Of a stretch of DNA of 13,030 nucleotides, positions 7,135 through 12,962 are shown in pieces. Made by a program: the position numbers and the translations under genes. This DNA is from Anaerolineae bacterium (GTDB lineage: Bacteria > Chloroflexota > Anaerolineae > B4-G1 > SLSP01). Location: positions 1 through 13,030 of the forward strand of contig JAFGSL010000691.1 of NCBI GenBank assembly GCA_016934645.1, written 5' to 3'. Under the pieces are notes generated by a model. It made no database searches. It was not told the DNA's origin and worked only from the letters and a program-made list of their open reading frames with translations. Each line of letters begins with the position of its first letter. The stretch's first letter is position 1.

Positions 7135-7170
7135 GGCCCTTTTGCTTCCGGGCCATCCGAGTTAGGATGG
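7135..7170 (-). repeat. Two overlapping hairpins in the SPFH operon leader
   Basis: GGCCC (7135-7139) can pair with GGGCC (7150-7154), and CCATCC (7153-7158) can pair with GGATGG (7165-7170). They share bases 7153-7154, so only one is fully formed at a time. No U-run follows, so an attenuator role is not shown. Confidence 0.35.
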
Positions 7171-7195
7171 ACGTGAGTCTGAGGCTCCTTCACTC

Positions 7196-7224
7196 ATTAT
7201 AGTGAAGTTTGGCGTTCTATGCAA
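7196..7224 (-). promoter_or_regulatory. Probable promoter of the SPFH operon
   Basis: On the minus strand a consensus TATAAT (7201-7196) follows TTGCAT (7224-7219) after a 17-bp spacer. The -10 box is perfect and the -35 box keeps only TTG. Transcription would begin near 7189, giving a leader of about 128 bases. Confidence 0.5.
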
Positions 7225-7341
7225 ACATAACGTTGGTAAAGACTACAAAAGTCTCAGCAGGTACTACATTTTGCAGATGACTTGTTCATAGTAGATGCCA
7301 GTTTAACCGGGCCTCTTGTAAGACTTTTGTCTGGCGCAGCT

Positions 7342-9000
7342 TTACTTCTTCCGCACAATCGACACCAAAATTGCCCCACCCATTATCAGCGCGATGACGA
7401 AGCTCAGGATCACGATCGCCTGCACAATCCAGGACGTGTCGGTCGTCGCTGGAATGAGCACCGCCAGTCCCAGGATCATCGCTGCAACGATCACGCTGAG
7501 TGCCATGCGTGTCACCATGCGGTCGAGTAGTTCCAGGTTGCTGTGCTCGAGCGAGAGTTTGACCGGTTCCCGTTTCTCGATCCGATTCAGTAACAGCATA
7601 CCAATGTGGGGTAGTTCTTCCAGCAGGTCACTCCAGACCAGACCGCGGCGCACGAGGGTATCGATCCAGTGGCGGTTGGGCAGCGTTGATTTGAGCATCA
7701 GTTTGGCAGCGTAGGGGGCAGAGAAGGCAAAGATATCGAAGTCCGGCGCTAACTTGTAGCCGATCCCTTCCATCATCGCCAGCGTTTTGCCCAGTTGCCA
7801 GAAGTTGGTGGGCAGGCGGAGGTGGTGGGTGAAGGCCAAGGGCATAATGGCATCCAATAACTCGTCGACATGGACATCTTTGAGGGCCAGCCCATTATAA
7901 TACCGCAGCAGGCGTTCAATGTCCTGGCCCAGAGCACGGCGATTGACGTCCGGCGGTGCGGCCCCGATGTGAATCAGTCCATCGGCGACACCTTTGGCAT
8001 CCATGCGCACCGCGACGTTGTACAGCCGGATCAGGGTGGCACGATCGTTGTCGCTGAGATAGCCGACCATCCCGAAGTCCATCACTCCAATGACCTCGTT
8101 TTCCATCACGATCAGGTTGCCAGGATGGGGATCAGCGTGGAAGAAGCCATCCTCCAGGACTTCTTTGATGATCATCTGCGCCGCGTTGTTAGCAATTTTC
8201 GTGCGGTCATAGCCGGCTTCGTCCAACGCGGCAATGTTGGTGATTTTGATACCTTCAATGTATTCCATCACCAGCACACGCCGGGTGGTATACTCCCAGT
8301 AGACCCAGGGAATGTGCAGGCAACCCTCTTCGGCAAAGTTCTCCCGCAGTCGGTCGGCGTTGCGCCCTTCGCTTTGGTAATTCAACTCGTTATGTAGCGT
8401 TTCGGAAAAATCTTCGACGATTTCTACCAGCCGGTATACTTGTCCTAGCGGGGTATGTTGTTCGGCGTAATGGGCGATGTCATGAATGATCTCTAGATCG
8501 GTTTGTATGGTGGGAAGGATATTGGGACGTTGGACTTTGATGACGACTTTTTGGCGTGTAGTGAGTTTGGCGGCGTGGACCTGCGCGAGCGAGGCCGCTG
8601 CCAGCGATTGGGGATCGACCTCGCCGAAGATTTTCTCTGGTGGATAGCCGAGTTCGGCTTCGATGACCTGGTGGATCTCGTTCCAGGGAACGGGAGGAAC
8701 GCTGTCCTGAAGTTTGGCCAGTTCGGTGATGTAGTCTGGTGGAAGTACATCGGGGCGTGTGCTGAGCATCTGCCCCAGCTTGACGAACGCCGGTCCCAGT
8801 TCCTCCAATGCCTGCCGGAAGTGCGCTGGCAGCGAGGCGGCTTCCTGGATGGGAAAAGGGTACAGGTCGCGCAGCCATAACGGCTCCGTAGGCAAGTGTG
8901 AGACCGCAAATCCGAACCCGTGGCGCGTGAACACCGTCAGAATGTGCCGGTAGCGCCGCAGGTGGCGGATAGGCCGGCTAATCGTTGGGATCTTGAACAT
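7342..9000 (-). CDS. ABC1/UbiB family atypical protein kinase-like protein
   Basis: This 552-residue protein has the full set of ABC1/UbiB (ADCK/COQ8) signatures: the KxGQ motif at 74-77 within FVKLGQMLSTRPDVLP, the Ala-rich nucleotide loop AAAS (134-137), VIKVQRP with Lys155, NELNY (204-208), catalytic loop HADPHPGN (288-295) and DFG (308-310). Two C-terminal membrane helices (about 499-518 and 524-548) anchor it, as in bacterial UbiB. The family supports biosynthesis or handling of isoprenoid quinones and other lipids, with an ATPase rather than classical kinase activity. No quinone biosynthesis gene lies nearby, so the name ubiB is not applied. It is the last gene of an operon, 21 bases after the glycosyltransferase stop, with GGAG about ten bases before the ATG. 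The co-transcribed DPM1-like glycosyltransferase would fit a role in polyprenyl lipid metabolism; that is inference. Confidence 0.9.
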   Translation of the reverse strand: MFKIPTISRPIRHLRRYRHILTVFTRHGFGFAVSHLPTEPLWLRDLYPFPIQEAASLPAHFRQALEELGPAFVKLGQMLSTRPDVLPPDYITELAKLQDSVPPVPWNEIHQVIEAELGYPPEKIFGEVDPQSLAAASLAQVHAAKLTTRQKVVIKVQRPNILPTIQTDLEIIHDIAHYAEQHTPLGQVYRLVEIVEDFSETLHNELNYQSEGRNADRLRENFAEEGCLHIPWVYWEYTTRRVLVMEYIEGIKITNIAALDEAGYDRTKIANNAAQMIIKEVLEDGFFHADPHPGNLIVMENEVIGVMDFGMVGYLSDNDRATLIRLYNVAVRMDAKGVADGLIHIGAAPPDVNRRALGQDIERLLRYYNGLALKDVHVDELLDAIMPLAFTHHLRLPTNFWQLGKTLAMMEGIGYKLAPDFDIFAFSAPYAAKLMLKSTLPNRHWIDTLVRRGLVWSDLLEELPHIGMLLLNRIEKREPVKLSLEHSNLELLDRMVTRMALSVIVAAMILGLAVLIPATTDTSWIVQAIVILSFVIALIMGGAILVSIVRKK

Positions 9001-9021
9001 TACCTTTCCACTCCATATCGC

Positions 9022-9762
9022 CTAGGTCTTATAACCGGTGACACGATACTTGAGCAGCGTCCAGAGCACTGTAAATCCATCCTTCCAGGAAATCTTTTTA
9101 CCCTCGTTGAACTCTCGCCCGCTGTAGGCAATCGGAACTTCGTAAATACGGTTGCCGCTGAGCAGAATCTGGGCCGTGATTTCGGGATCGAAACCCCATC
9201 CTCTGGCTTTGAGGTGTAGTTTGTCAGAGACTTCACGCGTGAAGACTTTGTACCCTGTCTCCATATCGGTAAGGATGGTGTTGTAGAGGATGTTGGTAAC
9301 AAAAGTAAGGAAACGATTGCCAATCATATGCCAGAAGAACATAGCTTTGCTGGGGCCACCGCGAAAGCGAGAACCATACACTACGCGAGCGCGTTTCTCC
9401 AGAATGGGCCGCAGCATATTGGGGTAGTCGCGGGGATCGTACTCCAGGTCGGCATCCTGGACAAGGCGAATGTCGCCGGTTGCTTGTTGTAGTCCTGTCC
9501 ACACCGCGCCGCCTTTACCCTGGTTGGCACTATGAAAAATAATGGTAAGGCCGGGTTGCTCTTCCAAAGTGCGCAAATAATCGCGTGTGCCGTCGTTGGA
9601 GCCATCATCCACGATGACCAATTCGCGCTCCATAGCTACGACGGTTTCGTTTGCGTGATCGGTCCAGATGCGGACGTTCAAATCCACGGCTTGGATGCGC
9701 TCGATGATTTCTTCAATTGTGGCGATCTCGTTGTAGGCTGGAATGATGACCGAAAGTTTCAC
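9022..9762 (-). CDS. Family 2 glycosyltransferase, DPM1-like
   Basis: This protein of about 246 residues consists of one GT-A domain with no membrane helices, resembling dolichyl/polyprenyl-phosphate sugar synthases, which move a sugar from a nucleotide donor to a lipid phosphate. Visible motifs are KLSVIIPAYNE (2-12), VDDGSNDGT (51-59), QDADLEYDP (102-110, with the metal-binding D-x-D), GSRF (130-133), GWGFDPEI (188-195) and an R-E-x-x-EGKKIS segment (216-225). The loop between the first helix and VDDGS is about 15 residues longer than usual (about 30-47). I prefer the GTG at 9762, because GGAGG lies four bases upstream and the protein then begins MKLSVIIPAYNE. An upstream ATG at 9777 adds five residues but has only a poor binding site. 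It is the middle gene of an operon, close behind the pseudouridine synthase. The acceptor and the sugar are unknown. Confidence 0.88.
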   Translation of the reverse strand: MKLSVIIPAYNEIATIEEIIERIQAVDLNVRIWTDHANETVVAMERELVIVDDGSNDGTRDYLRTLEEQPGLTIIFHSANQGKGGAVWTGLQQATGDIRLVQDADLEYDPRDYPNMLRPILEKRARVVYGSRFRGGPSKAMFFWHMIGNRFLTFVTNILYNTILTDMETGYKVFTREVSDKLHLKARGWGFDPEITAQILLSGNRIYEVPIAYSGREFNEGKKISWKDGFTVLWTLLKYRVTGYKT

Positions 9763-9766
9763 ATTT

Positions 9767-9771
9767 CCTCC
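9767..9771 (-). promoter_or_regulatory. Ribosome binding site that decides the glycosyltransferase start
   Basis: GGAGG on the minus strand lies inside the longer open frame that starts with ATG at 9777 and is four bases before the GTG at 9762. This favours the shorter protein. Confidence 0.55.
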
Positions 9772-9794
9772 ACGCATAGTTTGATAGTCACCCG

Positions 9795-10397
9795 TTACCG
9801 TTTGCCGGAGCGCGACCAGACCCAGTCGAGCAGCGCTTGTTGTTCAGCGACGGTCAGATCACGCCATTGCCCTGGTTCCAGATCTGGCGGTAGGGTCAAC
9901 GGGCCGATGGCAACGCGCACCAGCCGGATGATTGGCAACGTCACTGCCGATAGCATACGCTTGATCTGCCGCTTTTTTCCCTCGTAGAGCACAATACGCA
10001 ACCACGTTGTTTTGGCAGGTGTAGCTAGTGGTTTAGGAAACGGCGGTAGCGCTGGAGCGCTTGGTAGCACCTCCACATCCGCCGGACGGGTGATACCATC
10101 CTTGAGCTCCACGCCATCGCGCAGTCGTTGGAGAACGGCGGCATCGGGATGCCCTACCACTAACGCGAGATAGGTCTTGGGATGGTTGAAGTCCGGGTGT
10201 GTGACACGGTGTAGTAGCACTCCGTCATCCGTCAGCAGCAGTAATCCCTCGCTGTCAAGGTCCAGACGTCCAGCGGCGTGCAGCGTATGCGGAATCCCCA
10301 TATCGACTAACGCCGGTCGCCCGTAGCGGTCTTTGTTGGCGCACAGTACGTTAAAGGGCTTGTACGCAATTGCATAACGGTAAGGTTGCGCAGTCAA
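9795..10397 (-). CDS. rRNA pseudouridine synthase, RsuA/RluB/RluE family
   Basis: This protein of about 200 residues would convert a specific uridine of rRNA to pseudouridine. The catalytic motif GRLDLDSEGLL (43-53) contains the nucleophile Asp46. KTY (74-76) and the conserved EGKKRQIKRM (139-148) followed by LVRVAIGPL (159-167) complete the family pattern. There is no N-terminal S4 domain, so it is closer in layout to RluE than to RsuA or RluB; the target site cannot be read from sequence. The start is uncertain. The open frame extends to a TTG at 10466, but a promoter (TATAAT at 10437-10432) lies inside that extension. A TTG at 10397 is preceded by GGAGAAGGA with ten bases between, and places the start just before the conserved core. 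It is the first gene of an operon with the glycosyltransferase and the ABC1 kinase; a 17- to 32-base gap follows its stop, depending on the glycosyltransferase start. Confidence 0.85.
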   Translation of the reverse strand: MTAQPYRYAIAYKPFNVLCANKDRYGRPALVDMGIPHTLHAAGRLDLDSEGLLLLTDDGVLLHRVTHPDFNHPKTYLALVVGHPDAAVLQRLRDGVELKDGITRPADVEVLPSAPALPPFPKPLATPAKTTWLRIVLYEGKKRQIKRMLSAVTLPIIRLVRVAIGPLTLPPDLEPGQWRDLTVAEQQALLDWVWSRSGKR

Positions 10398-10431
10398 TGG
10401 TTGGCAATCCTTCTCCAAATCGTTGATGACG

Positions 10432-10459
10432 ATTATAGTCGTGCCGGGCGAGCGGGCAA
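10432..10459 (-). promoter_or_regulatory. Promoter of the pseudouridine synthase operon
   Basis: On the minus strand TTGCCC (10459-10454) and a consensus TATAAT (10437-10432) are 16 bp apart. A transcript starting near 10425 excludes the upstream TTG at 10466 as the start codon and supports the one at 10397. Confidence 0.5.
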
Positions 10460-10488
10460 GTGCCAAGGAAGTTGGGTGCCTAAGGTGC

Positions 10489-10517
10489 TTGCTATTTCAG
10501 AAGAAAATAGCTATAAT
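10489..10517 (+). promoter_or_regulatory. Promoter of the spoVS unit
   Basis: TTGCTA (10489-10494) and a consensus TATAAT (10512-10517) have a 17-bp spacer. The start would be near 10524, giving a leader of about 100 bases. It is divergent from the pseudouridine synthase promoter, the two -35 boxes being 29 bp apart. Confidence 0.6.
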
Positions 10518-10560
10518 GAAGCATAATACAGTAATGTCCAGCCATTGTTGTCGTTTTACG

Positions 10561-10595
10561 GGCCAAGTTAGTGTGTCGGGAAGCTCGCACTGGCC
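10561..10595 (+). repeat. Bulged hairpin in the spoVS leader
   Basis: GGCC (10561-10564), a five-base bulge, and AGTGTG (10570-10575) can pair with CGCACT followed by GGCC (10586-10595), with one G-U pair. It lies about 17 bases before the AGGAGG ribosome binding site. It may affect translation or transcript stability, but this is not shown. Confidence 0.3.
10570..10580 (+). repeat. First copy of an 11-bp direct repeat AGTGTGTCGGG
   Basis: The same 11 bases recur at 10896-10906. One copy lies upstream of spoVS, the other upstream of the following membrane protein gene. A chance repeat of this length within about 400 bases is unlikely but not excluded. Confidence 0.4.
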
Positions 10596-10622
10596 ATTGC
10601 ATTAACCCCTCAGGAGGTTACT

Positions 10623-10886
10623 GTGAATATCGTCAAAGTCGCCGCGACATCTCGTACGACATCGGTGGCGGGCGCTATTGCTGGCATTATCCGCGACAAG
10701 GGCCGGGTGGATGTACAGGCGATTGGAGCCGGGGCTGTTAACCAGGCCGTCAAAGCGATTGCGATTGCACGCGGGTATCTCGAATTAGATGATATTCATA
10801 TCTATTGTATCCCCTCGTTTTCTGAAATTCTCATTGAGGGCAAGGAACGGACCGCTGTGCGGTTGGCAGTGGAATCTTCTGGTTAG
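10623..10886 (+). CDS. spoVS: Stage V sporulation protein S family protein
   Basis: This is an 87-residue protein of the SpoVS family, small Alba-like proteins thought to bind nucleic acid. In Bacillus SpoVS affects spore coat assembly and septation, but the family is widespread in bacteria that do not form spores, where its role is unclear. The conserved pattern is easily seen: VKVAATS (4-10), SVAGAIAGIIRDKG (14-27), VQAIGAGAVNQAVKAIAIAR (31-50), IPSFSE (63-68) and an EGKERTAVRL segment (72-81). The start is a GTG with a perfect AGGAGGT five bases upstream; no better start exists. Its own promoter lies at 10489-10517. A small two-helix membrane protein gene follows after 93 bases, and the pair ends at a strong terminator, so both are probably transcribed together. 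Nothing else in the window relates to sporulation. Confidence 0.93.
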   Translation: MNIVKVAATSRTTSVAGAIAGIIRDKGRVDVQAIGAGAVNQAVKAIAIARGYLELDDIHIYCIPSFSEILIEGKERTAVRLAVESSG

Positions 10887-10895
10887 AGCTTATTC

Positions 10896-10906
10896 AGTGT
10901 GTCGGG
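10896..10906 (+). repeat. Second copy of the 11-bp direct repeat AGTGTGTCGGG
   Basis: It is identical to 10570-10580 and lies ten bases after the spoVS stop codon, upstream of the two-helix membrane protein gene. It could be a binding site for a regulator or for an RNA-binding protein acting on both messages. Confidence 0.4.
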
Positions 10907-10979
10907 CAGGGTCACTTTGCAGACTGGCTCGCAACACTCACTGATTCAAGAGATTCGTTCAATTTTCAAAGGAGGCGTT

Positions 10980-11207
10980 ATGGCAGAGGAAAAGCAGAAG
11001 AAGCTTCGGTTGGTGACGTATTGGCTTTTTTCGAGTGTGATGATTGTCTTTGCGGCTGTGACCGCCTATATTTACCTCTGGGTGGCCCCAATGTCTGGCA
11101 CGATATGGCAGGCGATCGGTGCATCTTTGCCGATTACATTGGTGGTTGCGGTTGCAGCAGCGATTCTATACGCGGTGTATTATTTCTTGATCTATAAGAA
11201 GAATTAG
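10980..11207 (+). CDS. Small membrane protein with two helices, unknown function
   Basis: This 75-residue protein is not one I recognise. It has a short, highly charged N-terminus (AEEKQKK, 2-8), a membrane helix at about 13-36, a short linker containing PMSG (37-40) and a second helix at about 46-72, ending in YKKN. The charges suggest that both ends face the cytoplasm. The start at 10980 is supported by AAAGGAGG at 10968-10975, four bases upstream; the open frame extends back to 10899 but that extension crosses the binding site and has no features. It lies 93 bases after spoVS and directly before an intrinsic terminator, so the two genes probably share a transcript. Its composition and codon use look like those of its neighbours. 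It could be a partner of the SpoVS protein at the membrane, but only proximity suggests this. Confidence 0.7.
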   Translation: MAEEKQKKLRLVTYWLFSSVMIVFAAVTAYIYLWVAPMSGTIWQAIGASLPITLVVAVAAAILYAVYYFLIYKKN

Positions 11208-11245
11208 CCGTCATGCCGTTCGTCTTCGGCAGCTCATAAGTCATT

Positions 11246-11281
11246 CAATGCCCCGCAACTTTGCGGGGCATTGGCTTTTTT
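11246..11281 (+). terminator. Intrinsic terminator of the spoVS unit
   Basis: CAATGCCCCGCAA (11246-11258) and TTGCGGGGCATTG (11261-11273) form a GC-rich stem of at least ten pairs with a short loop, followed by GC and a run of six T (11276-11281). This is a textbook Rho-independent terminator on the plus strand. Confidence 0.9.
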
Positions 11282-11292
11282 GGCAAGGCCAT

Positions 11293-11331
11293 CGCAATTC
11301 TCCGTCTGATCTCTGATACACGCGAATTGCG
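11293..11331. repeat. 8-bp inverted repeat downstream of the delta-prime gene
   Basis: CGCAATTC (11293-11300) and GAATTGCG (11324-11331) are perfect inverted repeats with 23 bases between. They lie just beyond the 3' end of the minus-strand delta-prime gene and could form a 3' hairpin, but no U-run follows on that strand. Confidence 0.35.
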
Positions 11332-11353
11332 CACGGGCTACTTGGGGGGGCGA

Positions 11354-12343
11354 TCAGCCGTCGGGTAAGTTCAACAGCAGGTTTTCCAGCGTAAGTTGTG
11401 CGTTGGCATTACCTTGCAATGCCTCTTGACATCCTTCTAGTGCTTTGAGGGTGTTGATTGTGGCGGGCAGGGAGATGTGTTGCGCGATCTGGGTCAGCGC
11501 CGCATGGTGCTGTTGGTGGATGGCGCGCTGTGCATTTCCCGTTTGGATAAGCAGGACATCCCGCCAGCCGGTCAGCCAATATTCCAGTGTCTCGCTGACG
11601 TCGACGTTTGCATCACGGGTGAGTGCTTGCGCCGTATCGAACCGTGCCGGTAAATCCTGATGCATTAGGTCTAGCAATAGGGCCAGGGCATCTTCCATAC
11701 GTTGGTGATACGCGGTTTCCGTTGCTGCGCGGATGGCCCATCCCATGCGCCCGCCGGAAATTCGTGCCAGGTGTGCAGCCTGTTCTGCGGGGATGTGCCA
11801 TTGCTCGCGCAGGGCCCGTTCGACGGTGGCAGTGGCTAAAGGCCGCAGGACGATCTGCTGACTGCGTGAGACGATGGTCGGCAGTAGTACATCTGCATCC
11901 TGCGCCAGGAGTATCAGATGCGCATAGGCGGGTGGCTCTTCCAGTGTTTTGAGCAGTGCGTTGGCGGCACCAATAGTCGCCCGTTCGAACGCGCCGATGA
12001 GGGCAATTTTATGCGGACTTTCATTGGGCGTTAGCGATAGGAACCGCTCGACGGCGCGGATTTGATCGATTTTCAACGCGCCACCCTCTTCTTCCGGTTC
12101 CACTAGCTTAAAGTCGGGATGATTGCCTGAGGCCAGCTTGCGGCAGGCCAAACATGTGCCACAAGGGCGTTCATCATTCTGCCCTGTGCACAACAGCGCG
12201 CCCGTGACCAGCCGTGCAAGGGCCATCTTGCCAACGTTGTCCGGCCCGCTAATCAACAGTGCGTGGGGGACTTCGTCGTGCTCTACGGCAATTTGTAACT
12301 GCCGCACGGCCCACTCGTGGCCCACGATTTGCCAGGGTTTCAT
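11354..12343 (-). CDS. holB: DNA polymerase III delta-prime subunit (clamp loader)
   Basis: This 329-residue protein belongs to the DnaX/HolB clamp-loader family, which helps place the sliding clamp on primed DNA. The P-loop is altered (GPDNVGKM, 33-40: Met instead of Ser/Thr after Lys39) and the Walker B acidic pair is lost (ALIGAFERA, 114-122), as expected for the non-hydrolysing delta-prime rather than tau/gamma. A zinc-binding cluster is clear: Cys52, Cys61, Cys64 and Cys67. ANALLKTLEEPP (127-138) and the arginine-finger motif SR (159-160, here SRSQ rather than the common SRCQ) are present. The length fits delta-prime. I chose the ATG at 12343: GGGAGG lies four bases upstream, and its ATGA overlaps the stop of the upstream NTPase, suggesting translational coupling. 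An ATG at 12379 would add 12 poorly conserved residues (SSGRASGQGGS). Confidence 0.88.
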   Translation of the reverse strand: MKPWQIVGHEWAVRQLQIAVEHDEVPHALLISGPDNVGKMALARLVTGALLCTGQNDERPCGTCLACRKLASGNHPDFKLVEPEEEGGALKIDQIRAVERFLSLTPNESPHKIALIGAFERATIGAANALLKTLEEPPAYAHLILLAQDADVLLPTIVSRSQQIVLRPLATATVERALREQWHIPAEQAAHLARISGGRMGWAIRAATETAYHQRMEDALALLLDLMHQDLPARFDTAQALTRDANVDVSETLEYWLTGWRDVLLIQTGNAQRAIHQQHHAALTQIAQHISLPATINTLKALEGCQEALQGNANAQLTLENLLLNLPDG

Positions 12344-12903
12344 TGATCCTCCCTGCCCGGATGCTCTTCCGCTAGACATGCATTTATGGCGATGGTGAAC
12401 AGCGCCGCGGGCACGCTATCGCGAATCTCCGCGGTAAGGTGGATGACAGTGTAGTATGTGAGGGGAAGCTGCCGCATCGCTGACACCAGCAATTCCGGCC
12501 GCACGACGATGAAGGCGATACGGTACTTGTGGTGACGCAGCAGCGTGATGGCTCGGGCCCATCCTTGCCCGTAGACCAGTTCCATTGGGCCAACTTCGTC
12601 GAGGATGAAGACTTGTGTTGGAAAGCAGGCATCCAGTGCCCGGTTGCTGCGGGCCAGAGCTTCTGTGGAAAAGCAAAAATGGCCCATGAGGAATCCCCCA
12701 TCGCTGTCGCGCGGTAGGGTGAGAGGATAAATGTCCCCGGAGTTCACCTCCTGGACGGCTAAGTCATCTGGACCCGTGCGTAAGGTGATAAGCCCCGAGA
12801 CTTTCAGGTCTGTTTCGCAGAGCATATTGATCAGCGAAACACATGCTGTGCTTTTGCCAATTTGACGATTGCCGGTGAGAAGTACGATTCTCGGTTCCAA
12901 CAT
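12340..12903 (-). CDS. THEP1-family P-loop NTPase
   Basis: This 187-residue protein has the layout of the THEP1 (NTPase_1) nucleoside triphosphatase family, which includes archaeal, bacterial and human members with slow, broad NTPase activity and unknown biological role. Walker A is GNRQIGKST (11-19), followed by the conserved SGLIT (36-40), where the family usually has GF-x-T. The Walker B region FILDEVGPMEL (99-109) matches the family's DE-x-G-x-ME signature closely. A segment FCFSTEALARSN (76-87) corresponds to the region before the family's central helix. The gene starts 59 bases after the end of tmRNA with no clear Shine-Dalgarno. A TATAAT box lies only 20 bases before the ATG (12928-12923), so the leader may be very short. 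Its stop overlaps the delta-prime start by ATGA, a position often held by thymidylate kinase in other bacteria. Confidence 0.85.
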   Translation of the reverse strand: MLEPRIVLLTGNRQIGKSTACVSLINMLCETDLKVSGLITLRTGPDDLAVQEVNSGDIYPLTLPRDSDGGFLMGHFCFSTEALARSNRALDACFPTQVFILDEVGPMELVYGQGWARAITLLRHHKYRIAFIVVRPELLVSAMRQLPLTYYTVIHLTAEIRDSVPAALFTIAINACLAEEHPGREDQ

Positions 12904-12922
12904 TCTGGTTTCAACGTCTCGG

Positions 12923-12928
12923 ATTATA
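12923..12928 (-). promoter_or_regulatory. Consensus -10 box before the THEP1-type NTPase
   Basis: TATAAT on the minus strand lies 20 bases before the start codon, directly after the tmRNA terminator. No acceptable -35 hexamer is found 16 to 18 bp upstream, where the terminator stem lies. It may be a weak or activated promoter giving a leader of about 12 bases. Confidence 0.35.
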
Positions 12929-12934
12929 AGATAA

Positions 12935-12959
12935 AGGGCCGGGGGAATCCGCCGGCCCT
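12935..12959 (-). terminator. Intrinsic terminator of tmRNA
   Basis: On the minus strand an AGGGCCGG/CCGGCCCT stem of eight pairs (12959-12952 with 12942-12935) encloses a nine-base loop and is followed by TTTATCTTAT. It begins four bases after the mature tmRNA end. The U-tract is short and interrupted. Confidence 0.75.
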
Positions 12960-12962
12960 GTG

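Larger units (their letters stand above)
7062..7341 (-). promoter_or_regulatory. Intergenic control region of the SPFH operon
   Basis: This 280-base gap separates the kinase stop from the SPFH operon start. It holds the operon promoter (7196-7224), a leader of about 128 bases rich in dyads, and between the kinase stop and the promoter an exact 10-bp inverted repeat pair (7245-7254 and 7321-7330, ACAAAAGTCT). No open frame here looks real. Confidence 0.5.

Noticed and set aside
7245..7330. 10-bp inverted repeats ACAAAAGTCT / AGACTTTTGT as ends of a mobile element
   Set aside because: Only 66 bases lie between them, there is no target-site duplication, and the repeats are short and A/T-rich; weak 3' hairpins after the kinase gene are simpler.
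7342..9000. Naming the ABC1 protein ubiB with a ubiquinone role
   Set aside because: The family signatures are clear, but the window shows no quinone genes, and members act on different lipids, so a pathway name is not supported.
10899..10979. N-terminal extension of the small membrane protein
   Set aside because: It contains the AAAGGAGG that serves the ATG at 10980 and has no conserved or structural features.
12344..12379. Upstream ATG for delta-prime
   Set aside because: The extra Ser/Gly-rich residues have no counterpart in the family, and the ATGA overlap with GGGAGG at 12343 explains the start better.
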